Positions 13,066 to 13,311 of a stretch of 13,311 bases of DNA are shown in pieces. The notes beneath the pieces were generated by a model, which saw only the letters and a program-made list of their open reading frames with translations, was not told the origin of the DNA and ran no database searches. Source of the DNA: Candidatus Woesearchaeota archaeon (GTDB lineage: Archaea; Nanobdellota; Nanobdellia; Woesearchaeales; UBA11716); NCBI GenBank assembly GCA_013329175.1, contig DUKR01000019.1, positions 1 through 13,311 of the forward strand. Direction: 5' to 3'. How positions within the stretch are numbered: position 1 is the first letter of the stretch; each line of letters opens with the position of its first letter. Position numbers and translations under genes: made by a program.

Positions 13066-13311
13066 TAATACTTCACCAGCCTGAACTGCCCTGCGGGAGG
13101 AAGGAGGCAAGCTCGCGGGGGCTTGGCATTCCCCCAAAGCTCATTCTCTGAAAAGGCAGTAGCCATGCCTCCCATCGCTTCCACAGCCAATGCGTAGCCT
13201 GATTCTTTTCTATCATGGCAATCCTCTCATTGCACTTTCCGACGGGGGAAAAGAAAAGTGGGAAAAAGTGGAGAGAGAAAAGAAGGCAAAAAAGTGAAGG
13301 AAAAGAAGTGA
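13065..13311 (+). repeat. Dispersed intergenic repeat, copy C (left end, cut by window end)
   Basis: It starts with a clean terminal repeat GTAATACTTCACCA (13065-13078), which forms part of the palindrome TGAAGTAATACTTCA (13061-13075). It continues with the block shared with copy D (13094-13108), a G5/C5 stem around 13116-13135, the 21-base block common to copies A and B (13125-13145) and the block at 13226-13246. It ends in a purine-rich tract (13246-13311) that runs out of the window. No coding potential is conserved between copies. Confidence 0.8.

Noticed and set aside
1..13311. CRISPR array
   Set aside because: The repeated blocks are hundreds to thousands of bases apart, differ in orientation and lack regular short spacers, and no cas gene is present.

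Overview
The window looks archaeal. It carries archaeal-type ribosomal protein uS15, translation initiation factor aIF1A, a pyruvoyl-dependent arginine decarboxylase, a deoxyhypusine synthase homologue, an intron-containing tRNA-Leu with a bulge-helix-bulge splice site, BRE/TATA-type promoters and a very large N-glycosylation-sequon-rich surface protein. The giant sequon-rich surface protein, the tiny membrane protein starting MNKKGFIMHP and the bacterial-type RsuA family pseudouridine synthase together suggest a DPANN archaeon (Woesearchaeota-like or a relative). That lineage guess is an inference and is much less certain than the domain assignment.

Layout. Bases 1-430 hold one copy (inverted, cut by the window edge) of a dispersed repeat. 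Bases 586-1603 hold uS15 followed by a YkgJ-type cysteine-cluster protein on the + strand. Bases 1638-2012 hold aIF1A on the - strand, apparently leaderless. A 92-bp short form of the repeat lies between the aIF1A promoter and the promoter of a 55-residue helical miniprotein, which overlaps a small lipoprotein gene (2194-2719, +). Bases 2766-6992 (-) encode one 1408-residue surface protein. A strong promoter then drives a 41-residue membrane protein (7303-7428, +). A nearly complete repeat copy (about 7457-7950) ends just before the promoter of a spliced tRNA-Leu(UAA) (8001-8129). A pseudouridine synthase (8178-8984, -) follows.

Bases 9043-12653 form a tight four-gene cluster on the - strand, read in the order arginine decarboxylase, deoxyhypusine synthase-like protein, N-carbamoylputrescine amidase, agmatine deiminase. 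By family knowledge the decarboxylase, deiminase and amidase make arginine -> agmatine -> N-carbamoylputrescine -> putrescine. The deoxyhypusine synthase homologue ties this polyamine supply to aIF5A modification or to another aminobutyl transfer.

The last 500 bases are gene-free but rich in structure. A candidate ~120-nt non-coding RNA (12854-12972) has its own TATA box and T-run. A second, 89-base nested inverted-repeat structure (12977-13065) abuts exactly the terminal repeat of a third long repeat copy (13065 to the window end).

The least expected features are the repeat family (about 490 bp, 14-bp terminal inverted repeats GTAATACTTCACCA, four copies in 13 kb) and the structured RNA region next to it.
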